15,640 bases of DNA from the NCBI GenBank assembly GCA_004151065.3, contig NWUY0300108229.1:6074-21713 (forward strand). Direction: 5' to 3'. Below, piece after piece: positions 1-8,673 of this stretch. The position numbers were made by a program, and so were the translations under genes. The notes under the pieces were generated by a model. The model was given only the letters and a program-made list of their open reading frames with translations, made no database searches and had not been told where the DNA came from. This DNA is from Larix sibirica. Its lineage: Eukaryota > Streptophyta > Pinopsida > Pinales > Pinaceae. Each line of letters starts with the position of its first letter. Position 1 is the stretch's first letter.

Positions 1-520
1 TGAAATTTCGACAAAAATTGCATCGTCAAAAATTCAAATTGTAATTTTAGGTTGTTGGAATTGTATAATTTGAGTGTCAGAGTAATTGAAAGCGCGCTAA
101 ATCTATTTATGTAATAAAAAATACAACTTGATTTCAACAAAAATTGCATCGCTGAAATTTCGACAAAAATTGCATCATCAAAAATTGAAATCGTAATTTT
201 AGGTTGTTGAAATTGCATTATTTGAGTGTCAGAGTAATTGAAAGCGCGCTAAATCTATTTATGTAATAAAAATTACAATTTGATTTCAATAAAAATCGCG
301 TCGCTGAAATTTTGACAAAAATGCATTGTCAACAATTGTAATTGTAATTTTAGGTTGTTGGAATTGCATAAATTGAGTGTCAGAGTAATTAAAAGCACGC
401 TAAATCTAGTTATGTAATACAAATTACAATTTGATTTCAACAAAAATCGCATTGCTGAAATTTCGACAAAAATTACATCGTCAAAATTTAGACAAAAATC
501 GCCATGCCGAAGTCCGGATC
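1..520. repeat. 152-bp tandem repeat, about 3.4 copies
   Basis: The motif TGAAATTTCGACAAAA recurs at 1, 153, 305 (with one change) and 456, so the period is 151-152 bp. Each full unit has the same order: a TTTCGACAAAAATTGCATCG block, a GTAATTTTAGGTTGTTG block, GAGTGTCAGAGTAATT, the palindrome-containing AAGCRCGCTAAATCT, then a degenerate second copy of the first block (TTTCAACAAAAAT). The first block is therefore itself duplicated inside each unit. The array probably continues to the left of the window. No coding potential is seen. It lies about 1.2 kb upstream of the GID1 start codon. Confidence 0.9.
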
Positions 521-1763
521 ACACTATGATGCGGAAGGAAAGAATGGGTTCCGTATTTGTTTTCATAGATCTTTCATATTTCAGAGTGTGTAACGCGTCG
601 AGGAAAATAACTTGTAGCTGCTTATGGAAAGCCGGTCTTGTCCTGTGCAATGGAGGAGGTGAGGTCATGTTTTGTTGTGTAGCTACATTTTTTCTCCGCT
701 ATAATTTTGACATAGACGACACAAGGGCCCTTGGAGTTCAACTAGATTAGAGCCCACCAGCAGAGTTGGAAAATCTGGGCGACTAACATAGACAAAGCAG
801 AAAGAAAATAATAAAAATTTGGACATTAGTGACAAGTTTGGAGGGGGATCCAGCCATGGAAAAATTAATCCGACTTTAATGTAAGAAGTCGTCGTCACGT
901 CATGTGGCCTCCACTAAGGCAGCAAAATATAATAATTAAATACGAAAAACTTGGGGCTACGGACAGCGCAGGCGGTCTTGTCGTATGCAGACGGCGGCAC
1001 AAAACCATAACGATAACAAAACAAAACAAGGAAAGAGGATTTTGTCTCCACCCGCTTGGCGTCCGCCGCACGCATAATATTTGTCCCAATTTTTTTATTT
1101 CCGGCTCTTATTTAAACTGCGGCGGGCCCCCTGGAGCCTTAGGGTTTCCCCGTCGGCTGTTTTGTCGTCTCGCGCCTCTGGTTAACTGCTGTTGCTGGAA
1201 CCCTAATTAGGAAGCGAGGGCCTTGGGCTTGGGGTATTATTTTGTATGGCGCGGGACTGGAGTCTTATCCGCTGCATCACGGAAAACGCCAAACCCCACA
1301 GCAATCATCATATCCCACTCATGCCTTCTTGATTACAACTGCCGGCTGGATTGCACGAGAATACTGTTTGACTGCTGCTGCTGCTGCCACACAGCCGGTT
1401 AGATTGAACGGGACTCCGCGTTTGTTGGCTCCAAAGCTTTTTCAAACCCAATAGCTGTGTTCATATATATAATATATATATATGTTATCTCGTTTATATT
1501 TATATGCGTTTATTCATTGCGCATGCTTTTATTTTATTAGTTTGTGTGTGTGTCATTCGCTATTGTGGATGCCCATCATGGTCAAAGGCTACTTGTTTAC
1601 GTAACCAGACAGGCCATATAGAGAGAGTCAAGAAGAAGCCAAGGTTGGGGTACAGGCCCAGGGGGATTCTTGATTGATCGGTGTTAGAGCGAATTATGAG
1701 CAGCGGGACGATTGTTCTCTGGTGTTTTTTGGTGATTTTCTTCTGATCTGACGCCTGTCGACC
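521..1763 (+). promoter_or_regulatory. Upstream region and 5' UTR of GID1 (boundaries unresolved)
   Basis: This is about 1.2 kb with no convincing coding sequence; the short open frames on both strands match no protein family I recognise. Two TATA-like sites are visible: TTATTTAAA at 1108-1116, just before a GC-rich stretch, and an (AT)n tract at 1463-1483, which would give a 5' UTR of roughly 250 nt. A (CTG)5 run lies at 1372-1386 and a short (GT)n run near 1543-1552. Which site directs transcription cannot be decided from the sequence. Confidence 0.3.
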
Positions 1764-3345
1764 ATGGCTTCCAGCGATGATTATGGATTCAACGAGGCTA
1801 AGGTATTTATTGTTTTGATTTTCTCCTTCAATTGAACTTTCAATTTCTGGGTGCCTCTTTTTCTCGGGGGTTGAGGGCTGTTTTCAGATTGTGTGAATGC
1901 CCCTTCCTTCCTGTTCCATTGATTAATCAAGAATGCCCCTTCCGTTTTTTCGAATTCCGGAATTCCTGATTTTCTGTCTCGATTCCGAGATTCGAGTTTG
2001 CGTATTTGCATTTGCAGTGCTGCAATGCTTGCACGGGGTTGTAAATTGTAATGTGTGCTGAAGAATTTCTGGCATAGCCCAGGTCGCGGGCTCGATTCTC
2101 CTGCATCGTGCCGCCGGCCTGGTTTCCTGTTGCCGCCTGGCGGTGGCGGGAATCGAACCGCGTCATGGCCGTTGTTGAAATCAACTGTCGGAACGCCGTG
2201 CTGTGCTGTGTTTTGGTTAATGGTGGTTAATGGTGGGGTTTTTTGTCGTTACTGTGTAATTTATTGGGTGGGTCAATTGACGGACTTTTCTGCGGTGTTC
2301 GTACTGTGTGATGCAGATGGTGGTTCCGTTGAATACTTTCGTTCTCATCTCCAATTTCAAGCTCGTCTATAATATTCTCCGACGTCCCGACGGTACATTC
2401 AACCGTCATTTAGCAGAATTCTTGGAGCGCAAGGCCCCCGCGAACGCGACCCCTGTCAACGGTGTCTATTCCCTGGATGTTGTCCTGGACAGGGATTCAG
2501 GCCTCTGGAGCCGGATTTATACACCCGTTATTGACGCCACGTCGGATGCCACTGCCGACGTGGCTGGGCTGCCAGTCGTTCTCTTCTTCCACGGTGGCAG
2601 TTTCGCGCACTCTTCAGCCAACAGTGCTATCTACGACGTCCTCTGTAGGCACCTCTCGAGCTTCTGTAGTGCTATCGTGGTCTCCGTAAATTACCGCCGC
2701 ACACCGGAGCATATCTATCCGGTGCCCTACGAGGACGGCTGGGCAGCGCTACGATGGGTTACGTCATCTGCCGCGCGGCCGTGGCTACGCCACGAAGTGG
2801 ATACCGGACGCCAGCTGTTTCTCGCCGGCGACAGCTCCGGCGGCAACATTGTGCACCACGTTGCCCGCCGCGCTGGGGAGACTGGCATCCCCATTGCTGG
2901 CAACATTCTGCTGAATCCCATGTTTGGAGGCGAGCAACGGACGGAATCCGAGCGTAGGCTCGACGGGAAATACTTTGTTACGATACGTGACCGTGACTGG
3001 TACTGGAATGCCTTCTTACCGGAGGGAGCCAATAGGGATCATCCAGCCTGTAATCCCTTCGGCCCCCATGGCCCGAAATTAGACGGAATCCCGTTTCCGA
3101 AGAGCCTGGTAGTCGTAGCGGGGCTTGATCTGTTGCAAGATTGGCAACGAAACTACGCGGATGAACTCCGGCGAGCGGGCAAAGAAGTGAAGCTCATGTT
3201 CTTGGAACAGGCAACGATCGGTTTCTACCTGCTGCCTAATACAGATCTCTTTTTCTATCTGATGGGCGAGATCAAAAAATTCGTTAACGGAAACGCAAAC
3301 GCCGATGAAGAAATCGGCGCCGGGGCTTCTTCTTCTGTTAATTAA
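1764..3345 (+). CDS. GID1: Gibberellin receptor GID1 (two exons: 1764-1802, 2317-3345)
   Basis: This soluble nuclear/cytosolic receptor binds bioactive gibberellin and then DELLA repressors. The coding exons join in phase 0 to give 355 aa (family about 345). The start at 1764 has a strong plant context (ACC before ATG, GCT after). Exon 1 encodes 13 residues beginning MASSDD; exon 2 resumes at VVPLNT, the usual GID1 intron position. The lid motif VLISNFK is at 22-28. The carboxylesterase (HSL-type) fold shows the HGGS oxyanion hole at 105-108, GDSSGG at 184-189 with nucleophile position Ser186, DR at 238-239, Tyr242, Asp284 and Tyr317. The catalytic His position is Ile314, so the protein should be a receptor and not an esterase, as known for GID1. 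Oddities: Phe21 where Arabidopsis GID1A has Trp21, a three-residue insertion near 163-168 relative to Arabidopsis GID1A, and a polar tail after FVNGN. Exon 2 is far richer in GC than its flanks. No stop or frameshift interrupts it. Confidence 0.95.
1803..2316 (+). other. GID1 intron 1 (phase 0, 514 bp)
   Basis: The donor is AAG|GTATTT after Lys13 and the acceptor is GATGCAG|ATGGTG before Met14. The intron is T-rich, as is usual in plants. Its placement after a very short first exon matches the conserved gene structure of GID1. A start codon at 2308 lies inside the intron nine bases before exon 2 and in frame with it, so a transcript that retained the intron or began inside it could make an N-terminally altered protein; nothing in the sequence shows that this happens. 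Confidence 0.92.
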
Positions 3346-4279
3346 CAGAACATCAAATACAGATCTCGGAGGTTTCCTTTCCTTTCCGTCCGTTTCTTTT
3401 CTTCATTTTGTATTTGTAAGTAATGGGCTTTTTTTTAGTTAACACCGCTTGTATTGACGGCGAAGACTTTTGCTAAGGCTCCGGCAGCTAACGGAAACGG
3501 GCGTCCGTCGCGTCCGGTTCCGGAACTTTAGCCAAATGCTTCATCGAAAAGGGTTGAGTAGTTATACTGGGTGACAATTTAAGGGTTTTTCGCTGTATTT
3601 GGCGGATGGTGTTGTCATTTCCGCCAAATTAATGTCTGACTTGGTGTGTTGTCCAAAAAAAGAAAAGAAAAAAGAGAGGGTAAGTATTTGGTTGTTGTGG
3701 GGTGGACCAGTAACTTTGTCAGTCACTTTACTAATTTTACAGTGCCAATTGATGATGCTGATGTGGACATTTTATCTTGTTTTTAATTTGCAAGACAACT
3801 CGGCTTTATTAAGACATTCTCTTTTTGGTGTTTATGGCAAATTTGGGTTTTTATTTGTTTCAATAATAATTATCAGCATTCTGTGCCCCTTCTGGGATTC
3901 AAAGGGTACAATGAAACCCTAGTTGCAACTTTTTAACTTGGATTTCGCAGTATCATATTTTTTCAATATTTTCCATAATATTTTAAATAATACTAAAACA
4001 GTTGTCCATTCTTTTTTTTCATGCATTTTGTTTTGGGCGGTTTATCGTAACGACAGACACATATCACATGAAAGATGCCGAGCGCTTCTCTTTCCCTCGA
4101 AGCATCGAAGCATCTATCATTTCCACCACTCCTGTTTTGGGGATCTAATTTATTCTATGGCGGTTTATTAAAACCATTTGTCACATGAATTAATGCCAAA
4201 GGGACTTTCATTTTCACCACCCTGAAGAATCTACATCATTTTCATTTAAACATTTCATGTGGTATATGATGTTGTATGT
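3346..4279 (+). other. GID1 3' UTR and downstream spacer
   Basis: After the TAA stop there is a pyrimidine-rich stretch (3373-3407) followed by TTTGTA at 3407-3412 and again TTTGTA just after, resembling plant far-upstream polyadenylation elements. A short GC-rich piece follows at about 3455-3535, then increasingly AT-rich DNA. Several possible near-upstream A-rich signals exist, so the cleavage site is not placed. No second gene is seen; the open frames here are low-complexity and match no family I recognise. Confidence 0.4.
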
Positions 4280-4861
4280 TGTAAAATTGTTGTTATTTCA
4301 TATCAAAAGTTTGAGATAAAATAAAATTGTTTGGAACTATTAGATAAAATCTTTAGCAAGTCTATTGATATTATCTTAAATACAGATGTATTCTATTGAA
4401 AAGTATATATTAGGGGGCAGTGTAGTTTATTAAAAAGTTTGAGATAAAATAAAATTGTTTGGAACTATTTTGGTAAGGATAAAATCCTTAGCAGCTTAGG
4501 TTTAGGGGCAGTGTAGTCGATTGATATTATCTTAAATACAGATGTGTTTGACGTATCATAAGAGAATATTTCTACTTGATTTCTATTTGTGATTATCAGT
4601 TGGTGATAAGTAAAGGGTAGTCTTTTTTTCTGTTAAATGTGTTGAGGTATCGCAACATTTTAAGAAATATTGTTATTTGATCTCCACTTGTGATAATCAG
4701 TTGATGATGTAAGAAGGTAGACTTCTCATTTTAAAGTTAAAAGAGGACAAATCCTTAGCAACATAAGTTTAGGGGCAGTATAGTCTGTTGATATTATCTT
4801 AACTACATATGGAATGTGTATTGATGCATCACAACTTTAAGGAAAAATATTGCTACATGAC

Positions 4862-4896
4862 CCCCTTATAATAACCAGTTAGTGGTTTATAAGGGG
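4862..4896. repeat. Imperfect palindrome in a repeat unit
   Basis: CCCCTTATAATAACCA is followed by a five-base loop and TGGTTTATAAGGGG, so the unit can form a stem of about 14 pairs with a small bulge. GGGGCAGTGTAGT follows directly. Confidence 0.75.
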
Positions 4897-4982
4897 CAGT
4901 GTAGTGTTTTTATATTATCTTAACCATCAATGGAATGTGTATTGATGCATCACAACTTTTAAGGAAAAATATTGCTACAGGA

Positions 4983-5014
4983 CCCCTTATAATAACCAAT
5001 TGGTCTATAAGGGG
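4983..5014. repeat. Imperfect palindrome in the next repeat unit
   Basis: The arms are CCCCTTATA and TATAAGGGG, around a near-symmetrical centre containing AACCAATTGGT. The same position of the unit as the palindrome at 4862 is occupied, and GGGGCAGTGT again follows. Confidence 0.75.
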
Positions 5015-5222
5015 CAGTGTGGTCTGTTGATGTTATCTTAAATATCAATGGAATGTGTATTGATGCATCATCACTTTTAAGGAAAAATATTGCTACATAC
5101 CCCCCTTATAACGGATAGCCTTCTTTTTTAAGGGGCAGTGTAGTTTTTTTATATTATCTTAACTATCAATGGAATGTGTATTGATGCATCATAACTTTTA
5201 AGGAAAAATTTTGCTCCATGAC

Positions 5223-5236
5223 CCCCTTATAAGGGG
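5223..5236. repeat. Perfect 14-bp palindrome CCCCTTATAAGGGG
   Basis: The two arms seen as separated stems in neighbouring units are here directly abutted, as if the central AACCA/TGGT part had been deleted. It is followed by TAGCCTTCTTTTTTAAGG in place of the usual CAGTGTAGT. Confidence 0.8.
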
Positions 5237-5600
5237 TAGCCTTCTTTTTTAAGGACAACATCCTTAGCAATTCAAGTTTAATTTGTTGATATTATCTTAA
5301 CTAAGAAAGTGTGTTGATGCATTACATTATTTCAATATAATATTTCTATTTGATCTCCACGTGTAAAGTGTGTGTGGAGGCATTACAATATTTCACGAAA
5401 ATATTGTTATTTGATCTCCACTTGTAATGACCAATTGGTGGTCCATAAGAGGATAAACTTTTGTTTTAAGGGAAGACAAATTCCTTAACAACTCTAAGAT
5501 CATCTTTAAGAACAATATAGGATTTTGATATTATCTTAATTATGAATGCATATAAACCCATTACAGCATTTTAGAAAAATCTTGCCACTAATAACCATTT

Positions 5601-6388
5601 GTGATAACACTTAATAATTAATAAGGGTCCTGTTCTCAAATGGTGGTTCACTGCTTAGAATGCCAACACCATAATCAATGTATGGCCATTCCTAACTACC
5701 CAATTTACAACCAATAGACTTAAATCTTAAGTGTTGTCAAATAAAGCTTAACATGTTTCCTTTACTAAAACTATTAATTAATCAAAAGCAATTTTTTATT
5801 TCTCTAATTTTTTTATTATATACTTTATAATTTACAAAATATAAAGTAAAATTTTAAATAGTAAAATAAATTTTCTCTTTCTATATATTCAATTATATAT
5901 TATATATTAAATATTTTAATTTTATAAATATATTTTAAATTTATAATTAATTTTATAAACATGATTATAATCTATTTTCGGTTAGTAAATTAAAATGATA
6001 TTTTTAGAGTGAAATAGATTTTAATTATTATTAAGTAATTGAATTTATTTCAATTCAAATAAAAAAATATTCTTATACTTTTCATTTTAATAAAATTCCT
6101 CTCTGGTGTGTATTTGTTTTAGAAAAATTGTATCACAATTACTATTATATTAATTAATCTATTTTGTCAAATTATTATATTAATTAATTTATTTTATTAA
6201 ATTATTTTTCTAATAAAAAAATAAAACTAATGAACAACAGAAACTAATTTTCTTTAATCAAGTCTCTTCTAATGAAATCTGCCAATATTGGTAAGGTTTT
6301 GTCTTAAAATGTATAATTATGATTAAGGTGTATTTCTTTTAGTGATATAATTTTATAAGATGTTACTTGTTAATATTTTAATGACAAT
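5601..6388. other. AT-rich spacer without genes
   Basis: About 790 bp of very AT-rich DNA. The left part (5750-5800, ACTATTAATTAATCAAAA) resembles the spacer that follows the repeats in the two later blocks (near 7095 and 8248), so this looks like a more diverged version of the same higher-order segment. No reading frame of note and no RNA gene is recognised. Confidence 0.6.
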
Positions 6389-7526
6389 TTCAAGGATAGT
6401 GGGTTATTTTTAAATATTGTTGCTTGATCTCTATTTGTGATCATCTGTTCAATGAGATAAATTTTTATTTTCAAAAAAGATAAAATCTTTAGCAACTTAG
6501 GTTATTGTACTTTGTTGATATTATCTTAACTACTAATGGAATGTGTATTAATACATCACAATTTTTTAGGAAAATATTACTACTTCCCCTTAATGAGATG
6601 ATGGTCCATAAATGGCACACTTCTATTTTAAGAACAAAATCCTTAGCAACCCAAGTTTAGAGACATTGTACTTTGTTGATATTATCTTAAATAGGAATGT
6701 GTGTTGATGCATCACATCATTTCAAGAAAATATTGCTACTAGTTTGTAAGGGGTAAATTTCCTTTTTTGAGAATAAAATCTTTAACAATTGAAGTTTAAA
6801 GGCAACTTAGTTTATTGATATTATCTTAACTAGTAATGTGTGTTGAGACATCATGATCCCCACTTGTATGGTGGTTGTAAGGGGGTATACTTCTTTTTTA
6901 GGGAACACAAAAACATCTTTAACAACTCAGGTTGTATAGTCTTTTGATATCATCTTAATTATGAATGCATGGAGACCTATCACAACATTTTAGGAAAATC
7001 ATGTTAGTACATGGCCATTTGTAATAAAAGTTAATGAATAAGGAGTAAATTAGCAAATAAATTTCAACTTCTTTAGTTGCCATAAAAAAAGATAAAACTA
7101 TTAATTAACCAAAACAATTTTTTTCTCTAAATTTAACATACTTTCGCATAAAATGAAAAAATCTAAAAAATGATTATATTTTATATATTTAAAAAAAGTA
7201 TAAATAACATAATATATTAATTATTATATATTTAATCATATTTTCATTGACACATTTTATGTCATTTATAATCTAAATCATGCATTGTCTTGCAAAATTA
7301 TTGTTATATGTATTATTAATATGAGAGTTGATATGTGGAGATGGCGGTAGGGTTGGGAGATAGGGTTTGGAGCAGGGTTTCATGGCGCTTACTAGGACCC
7401 TAGGAAGTCAACCATGGATTCGTGGGAGGATGCACTTGACTACAACGATGAGGATTTGTGGTCCGCGCTAAGGATTTTCCGATCTGATGAAGAGTTTCGG
7501 GAAATACTCGAGAGCTCAAGGGATTT
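6389..7526. repeat. Higher-order direct repeat, copy 1 (1138 bp)
   Basis: This block runs from TTCAAGGATAGTGGG through four GATATTATCTTAA-type units (about 6519, 6679, 6819 and 6947), an AT-rich spacer, and the first ~197 bp of a LINE. It is matched almost base for base by 7538-8673, with scattered substitutions and a few small indels; the offset is 1147-1149 bp. Confidence 0.93.
7330..7526 (+). mobile_element. Truncated 5' end of a LINE (duplicated copy)
   Basis: It aligns with 8477-8673, the 5' end of the full LINE to the right, with roughly 6% substitutions by eye. It starts at GATATGTGGAGATGGCGG and stops abruptly at GGGATTT. It exists because the segment was duplicated after the LINE had inserted: it carries the same upstream flank as the full copy and ends inside ORF1 with no LINE 3' end or poly(A). 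Confidence 0.88.
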
Positions 7527-7530
7527 GTGA
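7414..7530 (+). pseudogene. LINE ORF1 N-terminal fragment with start codon kept
   Basis: An open frame starts with ATG in a good context (ACC before, G after) and encodes MDSWEDALDYNDEDLW and about 22 further residues, ending in a TGA at 7528-7530 that is created by the duplication junction. The protein is acidic and matches the N-terminus of the longer ORF1 remnant at 8561. At the equivalent codon the longer copy has CTA in place of ATG, so this fragment preserves the probable original initiator of the element. Confidence 0.75.
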
Positions 7531-7537
7531 TCATCTG
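7527..7537. other. Duplication junction with templated filler
   Basis: Between the two ~1.14-kb blocks lies GTGATCATCTG. Together with its edges (7523-7542) it is a 20-base exact match to 6433-6452 inside copy 1. It shares ATTT with the LINE end of copy 1 and TTCAA with the start of copy 2, so both joins have 4-5 nt of microhomology. Confidence 0.8.
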
Positions 7538-8673
7538 TTCAAGGATAGTGGGTTATTTTTAAATGTTGTTGCTTGATCTCTATTTGTGATCATTTCTTCA
7601 ATGAGATAGATTTTTATTTTTAAGGAAGATACAATCTTTAGCAACTTAGGTTATTGTACTTTGTTGATATTATCTTAACTACCAATTGAATGTGTATTAA
7701 TACATCACAATTTTTTAGGAAAATATAGCTACATCCCCTTAACGAGTTGGTGGTCCATAAAGGGCACACTTCTATTTTAAGGACAAAATCCTTAGCAACT
7801 CAAGTTTAGAGACATTGTACTATGTTGATATTATCTTAAATATGAATGTGTGTTGATGCATCACATCATTTCAAGAAAATATTGCTACTAGTTTGTAAGG
7901 GGTAAATTTCATTTTTTGAGAATAAAATCTTTAACAATTGAAGTTTAAAGGAAACTTAGTTTGTTGATATTATCTTAACTAGTAATGTGTGTTGAGGCAT
8001 CATGATCCCCACTTGTATGGTGGTTGTAAGGGGATATACTTCTTTTTTAGGGAACACAAAAACATCTTTAACAACAGGTTGTATAGTCTTTTGATATCAT
8101 CTTAATTATGAATGCATGGAGACCCATCACAACATTTTAGGAAAATCTTGTTAGTATATGACCATCTGTAATAAAAGTTAATGATTAACGAGGTAAATTA
8201 TCAAATAAATTTTAACTTCTTTCGTTGCCATAAAAAAAGATAAAAATATTAATTAACCAAAAACATTTTTTCTCTAAATTTAACATACTTTCACATAAAA
8301 TGAAAAAATATAAAAAAATGATTATATTTTGTATATTTAAAAAAATATAATTAACATAATATATTAATTATTATATATTTAATCATATTTTCATCGACAC
8401 ATTTTATGTCATTTATAATCTAAATCATGCATTGTCTTGCAAAATTATTGTTATATCTATTATTAATATGAGAGTTGATATTTGGAGATGGCGGTAGGGT
8501 TGGGATATAGGGTTTGGAGCAGGGATTCATGGCGCTTACTAGGACCCTAGGCAATCAACCCTAGATTTGTGGGAGGATGCACTTGACTACAACGATGAGG
8601 ATTTGTGGTCCGCGCTAAGGATTTTCCGGTTTGATGAAGAGTTTCGGGAAATACTGGAGAGCTTGAGGGATTT
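7538..8673. repeat. Higher-order direct repeat, copy 2 (1136 bp)
   Basis: This is the second copy of the 6389-7526 block, in the same orientation. Its repeat units have the GATATTATCTTAA phrase at about 7667, 7827, 7967 and 8093. It runs without a break into the rest of the LINE, so the LINE continues only in this copy. Confidence 0.93.
8458..8476. repeat. Candidate LINE target-site duplication, left
   Basis: TATTATTAATATGAGAGTT here and TATTTTTAATATGAAAATT at 15083-15101 agree at 16 of 19 positions. They flank exactly the inferred 5' end and A-rich 3' end of the LINE. Because both flanks are AT-rich, a chance match is possible. Confidence 0.5.

Larger units (their letters stand above)
4280..5600. 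repeat. Array of diverged short repeats, ~120-bp period in the core
   Basis: The phrase GATATTATCTTAA (allowing one or two changes) returns at about 4369, 4523, 4791, 4914, 5029, 5151, 5289 and 5528. Other recurring blocks are CCTTAGCAACTCAAGTTTA, GGGGCAGTGTAGT, GGAATGTGTATTGATGCATC and AAGGAAAAATATTGCTAC. In the core, the TTGATGCAT block is at 4821, 4942, 5060, 5181 and 5314, giving spacings of 121, 118, 121 and 133. The left edge has its own duplication: AAGTTTGAGATAAAATAAAA at about 4306 and 4435. No coding capacity is seen. The same blocks appear again further right inside the 1.14-kb duplicated segments. Confidence 0.88.

Noticed and set aside
526-1454. Short open frames upstream of GID1 on both strands (for example 902-1210 and 1242-1454)
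   Set aside because: They overlap each other, match no family I recognise, have no start context or splice signals of note, and lie in the gene's upstream region.
2462-3032. Open frames overlapping GID1 exon 2 in other frames and on the minus strand
   Set aside because: They are by-products of the GC-rich coding sequence of GID1, which explains the region fully.
3599-4171. Hydrophobic open frames downstream of GID1
   Set aside because: They come from T-rich non-coding DNA; the apparent hydrophobicity reflects Phe/Leu/Ile codons in T-rich sequence, and no conserved motif is present.
4280-5600. CRISPR-like array
   Set aside because: The repeats are diverged, spacing varies, there are no unique spacers between constant repeats and no cas genes, and the setting is a plant nuclear genome.
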